DNA of 64,000 nt, from contig NZ_VTGY01000013.1 of NCBI RefSeq assembly GCF_009729075.1, forward strand, positions 248,001 to 312,000. Reading direction: 5' to 3'. The position numbers and the translations under genes were made by a program. Of the stretch, positions 42,197 through 51,089 are shown piece after piece. Source of the stretch: Mycolicibacterium sp. CBMA 226 (GTDB taxonomy: Bacteria; Actinomycetota; Actinomycetes; Mycobacteriales; Mycobacteriaceae). The first letter of the stretch is position 1; each line of letters starts with the position of its first letter. The notes under the pieces were generated by a model, which saw nothing but the letters and a program-made list of their open reading frames with translations, had not been told where the DNA came from and searched no databases.

Positions 42197-43651
42197 GTGG
42201 CAGCGAGCGATCATCCGAAGGGCACGAGTACCGCGCCGGACACCAAGCCGGCACGCCGCGGCGCCATGCAATCCCTCACGGCCCTGTGTGTCCGCTACGT
42301 CGAACGCCTGATGCCCGACCCGTATCTGTTCGCCGTCATCCTGACCCTGATCGTCGCCGGCCTCGTTGCGTTCCTGGTGAAGGGCGCCACGCCCAGCGGC
42401 ATGCTCAAGGCCTGGTACGGCGGCGTGTGGGGCGCGCAGAACATCTTCACCTTCGCGTTCCAGATGGTGCTGATCCTCGTGACGGGCTATACCCTCGCCG
42501 AAGCGCCGGTGCTCAAGCGGGCCATCGTCAACATCGCGGCCAAGCCGAAGAATCAGGTGCAGGGCGCCCTCCTCTGTTTCGGCGTCAGTGCCGTTCTGTC
42601 CCTGCTGAATTGGGGACTCGGACTGGTTGCCGGTGCACTGGTCGCCCGGCAGGTCGCCAAGCGCTTCACCGATGCGCATTTCGGCTACCTGATCGCGGCG
42701 GCATTCATGGGCTTCATCGTGTGGACGCAGGGGCTTTCGTCGTCGATCGCCCTGGCGAACACCGACAGCGGCAGCCCGATCAACGTGATCCACAAGCTGA
42801 CCGGCATGACTGTTCCATTGAGCCAGACCATCTTCCAGCCCTACAGCTGGCTGTCGGCGTTCGTCGTGCTCGCGGTGCTGGCACTCGCGGTCTGGCGTAT
42901 GGCACCGGCGCAGAGCCTCGCACCTGATCCAGCGGTGTTCGAGGACGAAGACCTGTCGGTCGCCGAAGCAAAAGCCGGATCGCCGGCGGACGGCCGGCGG
43001 ACGTTCGCCGAATGGCTGGAGAACCTCTGGGTCCTGAACGTCCTCGTGTTCGCCGCGGGCATGGCGTATTTCGTGCTGAGCGGTTTCGCCCTGAACATCT
43101 CGTCGATGATCATGCTGTTCACGATCACCAGTGCGCTGCTGCACCGAACGCCCATCCGATTCATCCGCGCATTCACCGGCGCCGCCAAAGTGTCCGGGCC
43201 GCTGCTCCTGCAATACCCGCTGTACGGCGGTCTGGTCGGCCTACTCGGTTACCAGGCGACAAAGGGCGACAAGCCGCTGCAGACGCTGCTGGCCGAGGCG
43301 GTCGTCAACGGCGCGACAGAGCACACGCTGCCGTTCCTGACCTTCATCGGCTCACTGATCATCAGCTTGTTCGTTCCGTCCGGTGGCGGACACTGGGCGG
43401 TGCAGGGCCCGATCGCGGTGGACTCGGCGCTGGCGATCGGACAGCATTCACCGGCGTATCTGGGGTTGATCTCGATGGCGGTCGCGGTCGGCGAGGGCGT
43501 CGCGAACATGATCCAGCCGTTCTGGCTGCTGCCGCTACTGGCGATCGCGAAGCTGAACGTGCGTCAGGTGATGGGTTTCACCGTCGTCGCATTCCTGATC
43601 GGCGTGGTGGTGCTGGGCGCCACCACCCTCATCGCGCCGTACACGCTCTGA
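42197..43651 (+). CDS. AtoE-family short-chain fatty acid transporter
   Basis: A 484-residue polytopic permease with about 12 spans. The N-terminal ERLMPDPYLFAVILTLIVAG and the C-terminal PSGGGHWAVQGPI, GEGVANMIQPFW are typical of the AtoE short-chain fatty acid uptake family. GTG at 42197 lies eight bases after GGAGG; the GTG nine bases earlier overlaps the ribosome site. The 3' end overlaps the convergent DUF1707 gene by 23 bases. Confidence 0.9.
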   Translation: MAASDHPKGTSTAPDTKPARRGAMQSLTALCVRYVERLMPDPYLFAVILTLIVAGLVAFLVKGATPSGMLKAWYGGVWGAQNIFTFAFQMVLILVTGYTLAEAPVLKRAIVNIAAKPKNQVQGALLCFGVSAVLSLLNWGLGLVAGALVARQVAKRFTDAHFGYLIAAAFMGFIVWTQGLSSSIALANTDSGSPINVIHKLTGMTVPLSQTIFQPYSWLSAFVVLAVLALAVWRMAPAQSLAPDPAVFEDEDLSVAEAKAGSPADGRRTFAEWLENLWVLNVLVFAAGMAYFVLSGFALNISSMIMLFTITSALLHRTPIRFIRAFTGAAKVSGPLLLQYPLYGGLVGLLGYQATKGDKPLQTLLAEAVVNGATEHTLPFLTFIGSLIISLFVPSGGGHWAVQGPIAVDSALAIGQHSPAYLGLISMAVAVGEGVANMIQPFWLLPLLAIAKLNVRQVMGFTVVAFLIGVVVLGATTLIAPYTL

Positions 43652-44183
43652 CGCCACCGTCAAAGCGCTGCGGCGGCGTGCAGTGTGGCGGATTGGCCCG
43701 CACGCCACCTTCACGCTGGTGCCCGCGTCCGGTCAAGATGCCGATTGCCGTGGGAATCAACAGCGCACATCCCCATGGCACGGCCACCCAGAACGGCCAG
43801 AAGTAGCCACCACCGGTGGCGAGCCAGACCGAAAGGCACAAGATGTTCACGGCGGCCCACGGCATCCACATGATCACAACCCAGGCCGGAATCGCCTGCC
43901 TCCGTTGCCGTTTCGATTCCCGGTTCGCATCGGACCGGGGCAGGTCGGCCACGATCTCGGCGAGCGCGCCGCGGGTCTCTGCCTGGTAGAGCTGTTGCAG
44001 GCGGGTGTCGTATTCCGTCAGAGTCAGCCGGCCGTCGGTGACGGCACGGGTGAGCCGGCGAGAGACGACGTCGCGTTCGGCGTCGCCGACGCGAATGTGG
44101 TCGCCGAGAGTGTCGGTAGCGGTGCCGCCGCCGGCGCTGTTGCGCATCGACTCGGGGAACTGGAACTCCTCATGGTGGTGCAT
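43629..44183 (-). CDS. DUF1707 membrane protein
   Basis: A 184-residue protein. The DUF1707 domain is clear (HIRVGDAERDVVSRRLTRAVTDGRLTLTEYDTRL), followed by a basic stretch and two membrane spans (IPAWVVIMWMPWAAVNILCL and a second). The C-terminus overlaps the atoE-like 3' end. The start ATG is 17 bases from a pair of strong operator-like palindromes, so the gene should be tightly regulated. Confidence 0.8.
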   Translation of the reverse strand: MHHHEEFQFPESMRNSAGGGTATDTLGDHIRVGDAERDVVSRRLTRAVTDGRLTLTEYDTRLQQLYQAETRGALAEIVADLPRSDANRESKRQRRQAIPAWVVIMWMPWAAVNILCLSVWLATGGGYFWPFWVAVPWGCALLIPTAIGILTGRGHQREGGVRANPPHCTPPQRFDGGVRACTAR

Positions 44184-44200
44184 GGTGCAACTCCATTCGC

Positions 44201-44235
44201 CATAACAGTGTTATGGACATTCATAACACTGTTAT
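44201..44235. promoter_or_regulatory. Twin palindromic operators upstream of DUF1707 gene
   Basis: cataacagtgttatg (44201-44215) and ataacactgttat (44223-44235) are both perfect dyads of the pattern ataaca-n-tgttat, with centres 21 bases (two helical turns) apart. Their position 17-52 bases upstream of the start would block the promoter. The regulator is unknown; no regulator gene is adjacent. Confidence 0.7.
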
Positions 44236-44446
44236 AGCGCTGTGGCAAGAGGCGGCATACATCTCCCGTCGAACACACCGACAAAAATGAGGCACAGCGG
44301 ATACCCGCAGATAAACGGGCTCAAACATGGTGTTTCCCACACCCCGGATCCCGTGTGCACCTCGTCAGATCTGTGGGGCGTACCGCGTGCGCGCCGATAG
44401 TATTTGAAGCTGTGGGCTCACGCGCGTGAGCCACTCGGAGGTGACA

Positions 44447-44833
44447 ATGACAAGCCAGCCACGACCGGTTCAGGGAAGCCACGACCCCGGCACAGCCGGC
44501 TGTGCCGTCGAACTGAGCCAGATCGGCACGGTCCGCGTGGTGTCGGTGGCCGGGACGGTGGACATGCTCACCGCTCCACAGCTGGAGGCGACACTCGCGG
44601 CCGCGGCCGCGGACGGCACAGAGGCAGTGGTCGTCGACTTGAGTGCTGTGGAGTTTCTGGCTTCCGCAGGGATGGGCGTGCTGGTGGCCGCGCATGCGGA
44701 TCTGGCACCGGTGCGGTTCGTCATCGTCGCCGACGGGCCCACCACCAGTCGGCCGCTCAAGCTGGTCGGGATCGCCGACCTGATCGAGCTGTTCGCCACG
44801 CTCGACGAAGCCCTCGCGGCCGTCACCGCATAA
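44447..44833 (+). CDS. STAS-domain anti-sigma factor antagonist
   Basis: A 128-residue SpoIIAA/RsbV-like protein. The STAS core has VVSVAGTVDMLTAPQLEATL and VVDLSAVEFLASAGMGVL with the phosphorylatable serine. The unphosphorylated form would capture an anti-sigma kinase. ATG at 44447 lies five bases after GGAGG. Followed by an RsbW-type kinase gene, the two forming a partner-switch pair. Confidence 0.9.
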   Translation: MTSQPRPVQGSHDPGTAGCAVELSQIGTVRVVSVAGTVDMLTAPQLEATLAAAAADGTEAVVVDLSAVEFLASAGMGVLVAAHADLAPVRFVIVADGPTTSRPLKLVGIADLIELFATLDEALAAVTA

Positions 44834-44876
44834 GGCGATCGGTATCGGATAGAAGGCAGGTCGGACAAAGGTCGAT

Positions 44877-45317
44877 ATGACGGATCCTGGGCAGGCGAGC
44901 AGCGGGGCGCGCTTCCGCAAAACGGTCGTGGCCGTCCCCGAACATGCCGCTTCCGTCCGTCAGGAGTTCTCCACCTGGTTGACCGGGCATTTCGCACTGG
45001 ATCAAGTGAAAGCGAGCGATATCGTGCTCGCCGTCAACGAAGCATTGGCCAACGCCGTTGAGGCCGCGTATGCCGATGCCGCCACACCCGGTGTCATGCA
45101 TGTTCACGCCGACTTCGCCCACGAGCCGGGCCGGCTCACCGTGACCGTGACCGACGAGGGCACGTGGCGCCCGGCCGCACCACAATTCGCGAACTCTGCG
45201 CGGGGCCGCGGCATCCCGCTGATGCAGGCGTTGACCGACCATGCGTCGATCGAACCGACCGACGCCGGTACCCGGGTGCGCCTGCAATGGGAGGCGATCG
45301 CCGCCGCAGCGAGGTGA
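44877..45317 (+). CDS. RsbW-type anti-sigma kinase
   Basis: A 146-residue HATPase_c_2 protein: N-box VLAVNEALANAVEAAY, G1 VTDEGTWRP, G2-like ARGRGIPLMQALTD. It should phosphorylate the upstream STAS protein and bind a sigma factor. Distinct from the RsbW encoded next to sigF. Its stop is three bases from that of a convergent REC gene. Confidence 0.88.
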   Translation: MTDPGQASSGARFRKTVVAVPEHAASVRQEFSTWLTGHFALDQVKASDIVLAVNEALANAVEAAYADAATPGVMHVHADFAHEPGRLTVTVTDEGTWRPAAPQFANSARGRGIPLMQALTDHASIEPTDAGTRVRLQWEAIAAAAR

Positions 45318-45320
45318 CAT

Positions 45321-45767
45321 TCACGGCTGCGGCAGCCGCACCACCTGTACGAAGAATTCGTCGATCTCCCGCACGGCCTTCATGAACTGATCGAGATCGA
45401 CCGGTTTGGTCACATAGGCGTTCGCATGCAGCTTGTAGCTACGCAGAATGTCCTCTTCCGCGGAGGACGTCGTCAGGACCACGACGGGTATGTGACACAA
45501 CTCCACATCGGACTTGATCATCTCCAGCAGCTGCCGGCCGTCGTACTTCGGCAGGTTCAGGTCGAGCAGGATGAGGTCGGGAGTCGGCGCATTCGCATAG
45601 ACACCGCGCCGGTAGAGAAAATCCAGACCTTCCTGCCCGTCGCGGACGACATGCAGTGTGTTCTTGATCTTGTTGTCCGCGAAGGCTTCACGCGTGATCA
45701 ACTCATCACCCGGATCGTCCTCGACCAGCAAGATGTCGACTACTCGGCCGGCTGACGGCGTGCTCAC
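45321..45767 (-). CDS. Stand-alone REC response regulator, copy 1
   Basis: A 148-residue receiver domain without an output domain, of the Rcp1-like kind: VDILLVEDDPGDELITREAF, phosphoacceptor in LILLDLNLPKYDGR, TTSSAEED, Lys in YVTKPVDLDQF. GTG at 45767 follows AAGGAGG and overlaps the kinase stop (GTGA), so the CHASE3 kinase is its partner. Very similar to the REC gene at 51819-52265. Confidence 0.92.
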   Translation of the reverse strand: MSTPSAGRVVDILLVEDDPGDELITREAFADNKIKNTLHVVRDGQEGLDFLYRRGVYANAPTPDLILLDLNLPKYDGRQLLEMIKSDVELCHIPVVVLTTSSAEEDILRSYKLHANAYVTKPVDLDQFMKAVREIDEFFVQVVRLPQP

Positions 45768-47341
45768 GGGCGACCTCCTTCCAGCTCCTCTGGTGCGATG
45801 ACATTCGGTTCGGTGGTGGGTGTGGCCGGCAACGTGAACACGAAACGAGTGCCATCGGTGTACGACGTGTCGATCCCGATGGTGCCCCCGTGATGTTCGA
45901 CGATCTTCTTGCACAGCGCCAAACCGATGCCGGTGCCGCTGTACGCGTCGCGGCCGTGCAGCCGCTGAAAGATGACGAACACCTTGTCCACAAACTCCTC
46001 GGCGATTCCGATCCCGTTGTCTGACACGGTGAATACCCAGTTATCGGCATCTTCACCCGTGCCGAGCCCGCACTCGATCACGATCCGCGGAGCCGCGCCT
46101 TCGCGCTGAAATTTCACCGCGTTTCCGATGAGGTTCTGCCACAGCATCAAGAGCAGCGTGGGGTCGCCGTCAACCCGCGGCAGACCATCGGGCGGCAACT
46201 GCACCTGGGCTTTCGACTCGGCAATCGCGGTGGCGAGGTTGTTCATGGCAGCGGCCACCACCTCCTCCAGGTCGACCTCGGTATGCCGGGCGTTGAGCCG
46301 GCCCACGCGGGAGAAGGTGAGCAGGTCGTTGATCAGCACCTGCATTCGCTTGGCGCCGTCGACGGCGAAGTTGATGTACTCGAGCCCGCGGTCATCGAGC
46401 TTGTCGGCATACCGTTTCTCGAGGAGCTGACAGAAAGACGCGACCTTCCGCAACGGCTCCTGCAGATCATGTGACGCGACGTAGGCGAACTGTTCGAGTT
46501 CAGCGTTCGACCGACGTAACTCTCCAGCTTGTTCGTCGAGGGCCGCGCGCGCGAACTGAGAGGCTTCGAGTTCCTCGACGATGCGCTGACGCATCTCCTC
46601 GACATCGACCGCGATGGCCCGAATGTCGCTCGGCCCCTGGGGAACTATGCGCTCGTCGAAGTTGCCCTGCGTGATCCGGCGGCACGCCGCGGCGAGTGCA
46701 CCCAGCGGACGAGTGACCGAACTGCGGACCAGCATGGCCAGAACCAGACCCATGACGACAAAGGCGCCGATCATGATGGCCAGCACGCGGTCACGCCACT
46801 GACGTATCGACGCCAGCCGCGCGATGTCAGCGTTGCGCGCCTGTTCCAGGTGGCGGTTCTGCACATCGAACAACGCACGCAGATTGTCGAACTCCTTCTT
46901 GCCGCGCTCGCTGGTCCGGCTGTCGACGACGGCCGGATGGCCCACGACGACGCTGGCGACCAGGGGCTCGGCATAACTGCGGCGCCAGACGTCGGCAGCT
47001 CGTTCGACGGCTTCGAGGTCGGCGATGAGGACATCGCGGCCACCCAGTAATCTGCGAACATCCTGTGCCGCAGCAGATTCGGCGCGCTGTCCGTCCGCGT
47101 ACGGAGCCAGGAATTGGCTGTCGGCGGCAATGGCATAACCGCGGACGGCGGTCTCTTGATCACTCAAGCCGCCCTGTAACCGGAAGGCCGCCGCGCGAGC
47201 CGGTTGGAGGTGGTCGATGAGTTCGCTCGACACCGCATCCGTCCGGTTTATCAACAGCGCACCACCGACCGCACCGGAGAGCACCACGACGCCCATCGCC
47301 GACAGCACCAGGTTCTGCCAGCCCTGCACCGTCAGCTTCAT
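45764..47341 (-). CDS. CHASE3-HAMP sensor histidine kinase
   Basis: A 525-residue kinase: N-terminal span, CHASE3 domain with the ETAVRGYAIA signature (about residues 30-175), second span (VLAIMIGAFVVMGLVLAML), HAMP, coiled coil, phosphoacceptor YVASHDLQEPLRKV, and ATPase boxes (NLIGNAVKF, SDNGIGIAE, GTGIGLALCKKI). The H-box resembles phytochrome-like kinases that use Rcp1-type regulators. Overlaps the phosphatase gene before it and the REC gene after it by four bases. Confidence 0.92.
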   Translation of the reverse strand: MKLTVQGWQNLVLSAMGVVVLSGAVGGALLINRTDAVSSELIDHLQPARAAAFRLQGGLSDQETAVRGYAIAADSQFLAPYADGQRAESAAAQDVRRLLGGRDVLIADLEAVERAADVWRRSYAEPLVASVVVGHPAVVDSRTSERGKKEFDNLRALFDVQNRHLEQARNADIARLASIRQWRDRVLAIMIGAFVVMGLVLAMLVRSSVTRPLGALAAACRRITQGNFDERIVPQGPSDIRAIAVDVEEMRQRIVEELEASQFARAALDEQAGELRRSNAELEQFAYVASHDLQEPLRKVASFCQLLEKRYADKLDDRGLEYINFAVDGAKRMQVLINDLLTFSRVGRLNARHTEVDLEEVVAAAMNNLATAIAESKAQVQLPPDGLPRVDGDPTLLLMLWQNLIGNAVKFQREGAAPRIVIECGLGTGEDADNWVFTVSDNGIGIAEEFVDKVFVIFQRLHGRDAYSGTGIGLALCKKIVEHHGGTIGIDTSYTDGTRFVFTLPATPTTEPNVIAPEELEGGRP

Positions 47342-48582
47342 CGGGATGTGCGCTCCACTCGGATCACGGCGATGTCATCGGTGAGGCCGCCGTGCGGAGC
47401 GGCACGTGTTTCGATCTCACCGATCAGCGCCTTCACGAACTCGCCCCCGGGCAGGTTCGCCAGTGCACGCGCCGTCGCCAGCAGTCCCGCTTCGCCCAGA
47501 CGTTCACCGCCGGCGCCTGTGGGTCCCTCGAACAGCCCGTCGGTCAGCAGCATCAGGCCCTCGCCAGGCTGCAGCTGCAGCCTGTTGACGGGCCATTCTC
47601 TGGCGCCCAGCCCCAGCGCCGCGCCCGCGGTGGGTTCGAGCCAGCGGACGGTCCCGCCGCTGTGTATGAGCATGCCGGGGTGACCGGCCCGCACCGCCGT
47701 GAAGTTCCCGCTGTCGGGTTCGAGGGCCACGCTGAGCAGCGTCGCGAACGTACCACGGCTGGGGCGCTCCGTCGTCAGGATCCGGTCCAGCTGGCACATC
47801 CGCTCGTTGCCGCGCAGACCGGCGAAAGTCAGTGCGCGCCATCCGATTCGAAGTGCCACCCCCAAGGCGGCTTCATCCGGTCCGTGGCCGGCCACATCGC
47901 CAATCATGACGTGCACGGTGCGATCCGAAGTCTGGACGACGTCGTAGAAGTCGCCACCGATCAGGGCGTCACGCCGGCTCGGCAGGGATTCAGTGACGAT
48001 CTCGACGCCCGAGCTCTCCAGCAGCAGCGGCGAGGGCAGCAGCCCTCGTTCCAGGCGGGCGTTTTCCTGAGCCCGGAGCCGGCTGGCGTGCAAATCCACC
48101 GCGGTGACCTCGGCACGCTTACGTTCGATGGCATACAGCACCGCACGGCGTAGCGTTTCGGCGTCCACACGCCCCTTCACCAGGTAGTCCTGCGCCCCGG
48201 AAGCCAGCGCCGCGACACCGAAGTGCTCGTCGTTCAGACCGGTGAGCACAACGATCGGCAAGCTCGGCTCCAGGGCCCCGAGGCGATCCAGCGCGTCGAC
48301 ACCACCAGCGTCGGGCAGATGCAGGTCGAGCAGGACGCAATCCGGGCGGAGCGTTTCGAGGGTCGTCGCGGCCTGAGCGAGCGTAGGCGACCAATGAAAA
48401 TCGATTTCGACCCCGGTATCGGCGATCAGCTCCTCGACCAGCAGGGCATCGCCACGATCATCTTCGACCAACAGAAGCGACAGCGGCCGGTCCCGCGGCC
48501 CCACTTGGGCGGAAGGGGATCGATTCGCCCATGGATTTCCCGGAATGGACAAGTGGTCACATCCTTCACGAAAGTGGGCCAC
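47338..48582 (-). CDS. REC-SpoIIE (RsbU/RsbP-like) PP2C phosphatase
   Basis: About 414 residues: receiver domain (SLLLVEDDRGDALLVEELI, phosphoacceptor in CVLLDLHLP, Lys in DYLVKGRV), short coiled linker, then a PP2C SpoIIE domain with metal-binding motifs GGDFYD, GDVAGHG, LLTDGLFE and TDDIAVI. It should dephosphorylate an RsbV-type protein and so free SigF. Overlaps the kinase gene by four bases. Start unsure: GTG 48582, or TTG 48552 with GAAGGA nine bases before it. Confidence 0.92.
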   Translation of the reverse strand: MAHFREGCDHLSIPGNPWANRSPSAQVGPRDRPLSLLLVEDDRGDALLVEELIADTGVEIDFHWSPTLAQAATTLETLRPDCVLLDLHLPDAGGVDALDRLGALEPSLPIVVLTGLNDEHFGVAALASGAQDYLVKGRVDAETLRRAVLYAIERKRAEVTAVDLHASRLRAQENARLERGLLPSPLLLESSGVEIVTESLPSRRDALIGGDFYDVVQTSDRTVHVMIGDVAGHGPDEAALGVALRIGWRALTFAGLRGNERMCQLDRILTTERPSRGTFATLLSVALEPDSGNFTAVRAGHPGMLIHSGGTVRWLEPTAGAALGLGAREWPVNRLQLQPGEGLMLLTDGLFEGPTGAGGERLGEAGLLATARALANLPGGEFVKALIGEIETRAAPHGGLTDDIAVIRVERTSR

Positions 48583-48684
48583 CTACGACGCGCTGACCGG
48601 CTGGTTCACTCTGCTTACACCTGCGGACGTTACCAGTGAGATTCGCTTGCAACCCCTGACGCGACACCGGTTCACCGCGCCCGA

Positions 48685-49437
48685 CTATTGCAACTTGTCC
48701 CGGAGCTGGGCCAGGGTTTTGGCCAGCAGCCGTGATACGTGCATCTGCGAGATACCGAGCTTCTCGGCGATCTGCGACTGCGTCATCGATTCGAAGAATC
48801 GCAGAACCAGGACGGTCCGCTCGCGTTCGGGAAGTTCGGCCAGCAGCGGGCGCAGGGTTTCGCGGTACTCGACCGTCTCGAGTCCCGGATCGACATCCCC
48901 GAGCGTCTCGGCCAGCGGTGGACTTTCTTCGTCGCCGCCCATCGCGCCGTCGATCGACGCCGTCTTGTACGAGCTGGCGGCCATCAGGCCATCCAGCACC
49001 TCTTCGCGATCCACGTCGAGTTCGGCCGCAAGTTCGGACGCAGTGGGCGCGCGGCCCAGACGTTGCGACATTTCGCCGGTGGCCGTGCCGATCCGTACAT
49101 GCAGATCCTTGATCCGCCGCGGCACCTTCACCGACCAACTGTTGTCGCGGAAGTGCCGACGCACCTCCCCCATGATCGTGGGGACCGCGAAAGACGGGAA
49201 GTCCGCACCCATTTCGACGTCAAATCGCCTGACGGCGTTGATCAGTCCGATTCTTGCGACCTGCAGCAGGTCGTCGCGTGCTTCGCCCTTGCCCTCGAAA
49301 CGCCGCGTTATGTGGTCGGCCAACGGCAGGCAGCGCTCGATGATCCTGTCCCGTTGCTCGTTGTATTCGGCCGATCCCTCGGACATCTGACGGAGCTGAC
49401 GGAACATGTCCAGGACGTCCGCGTACTCCGCGGTCAC
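48685..49437 (-). CDS. sigF: General-stress sigma factor SigF
   Basis: A 250-residue sigma-70 family member of the SigB/SigF group, very close to M. tuberculosis SigF: region 2 with RCLPLADHITRRFEGKGE, RDDLLQVARIGLINAVRRFD, VPTIMGEVRRHFRDNSWSVKVPRR; region 4 with LPERERTVLVLRFFESMTQSQIAEKLGISQMHVSRLL. GTG at 49437 overlaps the rsbW stop. Co-transcribed with rsbW from a SigF-type promoter, hence autoregulated. Confidence 0.95.
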   Translation of the reverse strand: MTAEYADVLDMFRQLRQMSEGSAEYNEQRDRIIERCLPLADHITRRFEGKGEARDDLLQVARIGLINAVRRFDVEMGADFPSFAVPTIMGEVRRHFRDNSWSVKVPRRIKDLHVRIGTATGEMSQRLGRAPTASELAAELDVDREEVLDGLMAASSYKTASIDGAMGGDEESPPLAETLGDVDPGLETVEYRETLRPLLAELPERERTVLVLRFFESMTQSQIAEKLGISQMHVSRLLAKTLAQLRDKLQ

Positions 49438-49883
49438 CGCTGCAGACTCACTCGTCTCGAAGTCAACGAAACGCCCAGGACCTGGGTGCCGTCGATGACT
49501 TGTCCGTCCGTGAACGTGGTCACCTCGTCGGTCAGCGAGCTGAGCACGTGCCAACTGAAGCTGTCCCGCTTCACCACTGTGGTGTCGACGCCGTCGACGA
49601 CGGTGCAGGGCGCGGAAGCACGAATGACCACCGCATCGTTCGACGCGTCGACCACGACCCGAAGGCTTGATCCCGGAATCGCAGCACGAATGACGCCCGT
49701 ACAGGCTTCGTCGACCGCCAGCCGGATATCGGCCACGGCGTCCAGATCAAAGTCCTCGAATGCGGCCACCGCTGCGACCAATGTCCGCAGCACCGCGAGG
49801 TTCTCGGGGGCCGCCGCGACGATCAGTTCAACGGAGCGGGCCCCCGACGCCATGCCGTTTTGCCCCACTGCATCATCTTCCAC
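49434..49883 (-). CDS. rsbW: SigF anti-sigma factor RsbW (UsfX)
   Basis: About 149 residues, matching UsfX: SVELIVAAAPENLAVLRTLVAA, FDLDAVADIRLAVDEACTGVIR, SFSWHVLSSLTDEV. GTG at 49883 follows GGAGGGTAC; longer readings are shadow. It binds and blocks SigF. Its N-box lacks the usual asparagine (as in M. tuberculosis), so kinase activity may be weak. Confidence 0.92.
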   Translation of the reverse strand: MEDDAVGQNGMASGARSVELIVAAAPENLAVLRTLVAAVAAFEDFDLDAVADIRLAVDEACTGVIRAAIPGSSLRVVVDASNDAVVIRASAPCTVVDGVDTTVVKRDSFSWHVLSSLTDEVTTFTDGQVIDGTQVLGVSLTSRRVSLQR

Positions 49884-49930
49884 GTACCCTCCAGCATTCC
49901 GGTGCAGACAGCTCAACGTCGCATTGTGAG

Positions 49931-49956
49931 TACCCATTGTCCACGTGCTCCCAAAC
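49931..49956 (-). promoter_or_regulatory. SigF-type promoter of rsbW-sigF
   Basis: On the minus strand GTTT (49956-49953), 17 bases, GGGTA (49935-49931), matching the mycobacterial SigF pattern and lying about 50 bases upstream of rsbW. The remainder of the 301-base gap 49884-50184 shows no other feature. Confidence 0.8.
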
Positions 49957-50184
49957 AAACCCGCATCACCCGCTACCGCTCTTCGCTCACTAGAAGACAG
50001 ACGCTGAACACCGGCCGGCCCTCGCACATACCGCGCGACCTGCCCGGTACCCGCTTCTCTTGGGCGGCAAGCTAACTCGCCATCCAGGTACGCATATCGA
50101 TCACCTTCGCGGCCGGGCCGGCACGTCCCGAACCAGCGCGACGGCAGCGGTTCCGCGCCCACGTATCTGTCGGCGCAGGGGCGA

Positions 50185-50340
50185 TCAGTACCAGTAGCGG
50201 CGACCTGCAATCGGCCGTTCGACCGCCCCAAGCAGCCAAAAAACCGCACCCACCACCAGCACCACGACGCCGGCCACCCAGAGTGGGTAGACGTTGAGGA
50301 AAAGTCCGAGAGCAAGTAATACCGCTCCGACAACTATCAT
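50185..50340 (-). CDS. 51-residue membrane peptide, DUF6131-like, paralogue A
   Basis: Starts MIVVGAVLLALGLFLNVYPL and ends VERPIAGRRYWY: two hydrophobic spans and a short basic C-terminus. It shares the frame MI-x-G-x-LL-x-LG, WVLG/WLLGAV-RP-AGR with the peptide at 55592-55747. A SigF-type promoter lies 80 bases upstream, so it should be a stress-induced membrane protein. Function unknown. Confidence 0.8.
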   Translation of the reverse strand: MIVVGAVLLALGLFLNVYPLWVAGVVVLVVGAVFWLLGAVERPIAGRRYWY

Positions 50341-50419
50341 GACGCCTCTTTTCGTCGTGGCGACCCACGTCCCTGGTGGCCGCCTCCGTCTGGCCCATCG
50401 ACGGCCAGTGATCCGTCCA

Positions 50420-50445
50420 TACCCACAAAAGCCGTCCGATCAAAC
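50420..50445 (-). promoter_or_regulatory. SigF-type promoter of membrane peptide A
   Basis: Minus strand GTTT (50445-50442), 17 bases, GGGTA (50424-50420) followed by T: a full match to the SigF pattern. Confidence 0.78.
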
Positions 50446-50522
50446 ACCTCGAGGCGCCCTGCGGAATGTGCTGTGAGGCAGCGGCATCCGCCTTACGTGT
50501 GGTGTAGATCGCACCGATCGGC

Positions 50523-50547
50523 GTTTGGTGTTCGCCAGGGCCGGGAA
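50523..50547 (+). promoter_or_regulatory. Probable SigF promoter of csbD
   Basis: GTTT (50523-50526), 16 bases, GGGAA (50543-50547). One base off the -10 pattern; the gene it serves is of a class commonly SigF-dependent. Confidence 0.5.
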
Positions 50548-50605
50548 GTCTTGGACAGCGTGGGGAACGGTTCTCCGTGCTCAATCCGTAAGCGGAAGGG
50601 TGGAC

Positions 50606-50851
50606 ATGAGCGAGAACAAGAACACCGGACCTGAAGAGGCCATCCGGGGCGTCGTCGAGGGCGTCAAGGGCAAGGCCAAGGAAGTCATCGGTACGGTCGC
50701 AGGCCGTGACGATCTGGTGCGCGAGGGCCAGGCCCAGCAGGACAAGGCCGACGCGCAGCGTGCGGCGGCCAAGAAGGAAGCGGAAGCCGACGCGGCACGG
50801 GCGGGCGCGCGCGTTGCCGAGGACCGTGAGCGGGCCGCACAAGAGCAGTAG
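50606..50851 (+). CDS. csbD: CsbD-like stress protein
   Basis: An 81-residue hydrophilic protein with the CsbD core GVVEGVKGKAKEVIGTVAGRDDLVREGQAQQDKADAQR and an Ala/Lys/Glu-rich helical tail. CsbD proteins belong to general-stress regulons; their molecular role is not settled. ATG follows GGAAGGGTGGAC. A strong hairpin terminator follows. Confidence 0.88.
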   Translation: MSENKNTGPEEAIRGVVEGVKGKAKEVIGTVAGRDDLVREGQAQQDKADAQRAAAKKEAEADAARAGARVAEDRERAAQEQ

Positions 50852-50864
50852 CAGACCTTCGGCC

Positions 50865-50901
50865 GACGGCCCAGCCCAGCGCAATGCTGGGCTGGGCCGT
50901 C
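50865..50901 (+). terminator. Intrinsic-type terminator after csbD
   Basis: Sixteen perfect base pairs (50865-50880 with 50886-50901) around gcaat, followed by ttcgttg. It starts 13 bases past the csbD stop. Confidence 0.85.
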
Positions 50902-51015
50902 TTCGTTGACGGGGTCGATCAGGTTGCCGCCGAAGCCAATTCGCCGCGAACAGGTCGACCTGACCGGCGGCCGGTTGAGTACCACCGATCACCTGCCGCC
51001 GATGGCGCGGCAAAT

Positions 51016-51041
51016 GTTTTGCTCCCCGGCCAGACGGGTAT
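51016..51041 (+). promoter_or_regulatory. SigF-type promoter of the 211-residue gene
   Basis: GTTT (51016-51019), 16 bases, GGGTAT (51036-51041), 48 bases before the ATG: full match to the SigF pattern. Confidence 0.78.
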
Positions 51042-51089
51042 CGGAACGTCAACTGACGCACCCGCGTCGCCCGATTGAAGGAAGCACAC

